This document shows positions 6,303 through 6,341 of a stretch of DNA of 6,341 bases, in pieces. The stretch spans positions 1 through 6,341 of the forward strand of contig WFPH01000004.1 in the NCBI GenBank assembly GCA_015487645.1, written 5' to 3'. The position numbers were made by a program, and so were the translations under genes. The stretch comes from Thermosulfurimonas sp. (lineage in GTDB: Bacteria; Desulfobacterota; Thermodesulfobacteria; Thermodesulfobacteriales; Thermodesulfobacteriaceae). The first letter of the stretch is position 1. Every line of letters begins with the position of its first letter. The notes below the pieces were generated by a model. The model was given only the letters and a program-made list of their open reading frames with translations, ran no database searches and was not told the DNA's origin.

Positions 6303-6320
6303 CCAAAGAACCGGGTAAAT

Positions 6321-6326
6321 ATAATA
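6321..6326 (-). promoter_or_regulatory. Possible -10 box for the glutamate synthase operon
   Basis: The minus-strand sequence TATTAT matches the TATAAT consensus at five of six bases and sits in the most AT-rich stretch of the window (about 6310-6341). A -35 element at normal spacing would fall just outside the window edge, so only half of the promoter can be seen. Transcription from here would give a leader of about 85 bases before GTG 6229. No other convincing -35/-10 pair was found between here and the start. Confidence 0.3.
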
Positions 6327-6341
6327 CTGAAACCTCATAAC

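Overview
The window holds parts of two convergent transcription units and no RNA gene, mobile element or CRISPR array. The DNA is GC-rich, densely packed and has bacterial-type Shine-Dalgarno sites (AGGAGG, AAGGAGGG). The glutamate synthase large subunit is split into three separate genes. That 'archaeal-type' layout is also known from thermophilic and anaerobic bacteria such as Thermotogae, Firmicutes and sulfate reducers. A UbiD-family decarboxylase of the menaquinone-associated type, together with the split synthase, suggests an anaerobic bacterium, perhaps a thermophile of the Thermodesulfobacteriota kind. This placement is an inference and weak.

Left part, + strand (1-1284): the 3' portion of a prenylated-FMN-dependent UbiD-family decarboxylase. 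Its reading frame is open to the window edge, and about 60-70 N-terminal residues lie outside. Only 9 bases separate its stop from the stop of the opposing unit.

Right part, - strand (6229 down to 1294): an apparent five-gene operon. Read 5' to 3' it encodes (1) the FMN/Fe-S synthase domain of glutamate synthase with an N-terminal 2x[4Fe-4S] ferredoxin module (GltB2); (2) the class II glutamine amidotransferase domain (GltB1); (3) the GXGXG beta-helix domain (GltB3); (4) PurM, AIR synthetase of purine synthesis; and (5) a small DUF523/TudS-family iron-sulfur protein. Junctions are 1, 16 and 3 bases, then a 4-base overlap. An AT-rich leader of about 110 bases (6230-6341) precedes the first gene.

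How they work together: GltB1 would release ammonia from glutamine, GltB2 would use it with 2-oxoglutarate and electrons to make glutamate, and GltB3 would supply the structural beta-helix that in fused GltB proteins packs against the other domains. PurM belongs to purine synthesis, a heavy glutamine user, so it may be co-expressed with nitrogen assimilation. The DUF523 protein has no known role here. No GltD-type NAD(P)H-oxidising subunit is visible. I found no wholly new system; the points worth checking are the start of gltB2, the internal Cys7 nucleophile of GltB1, the cysteine-rich 3Fe-4S loop of GltB2, and the coupling of a TudS-like protein to purM.
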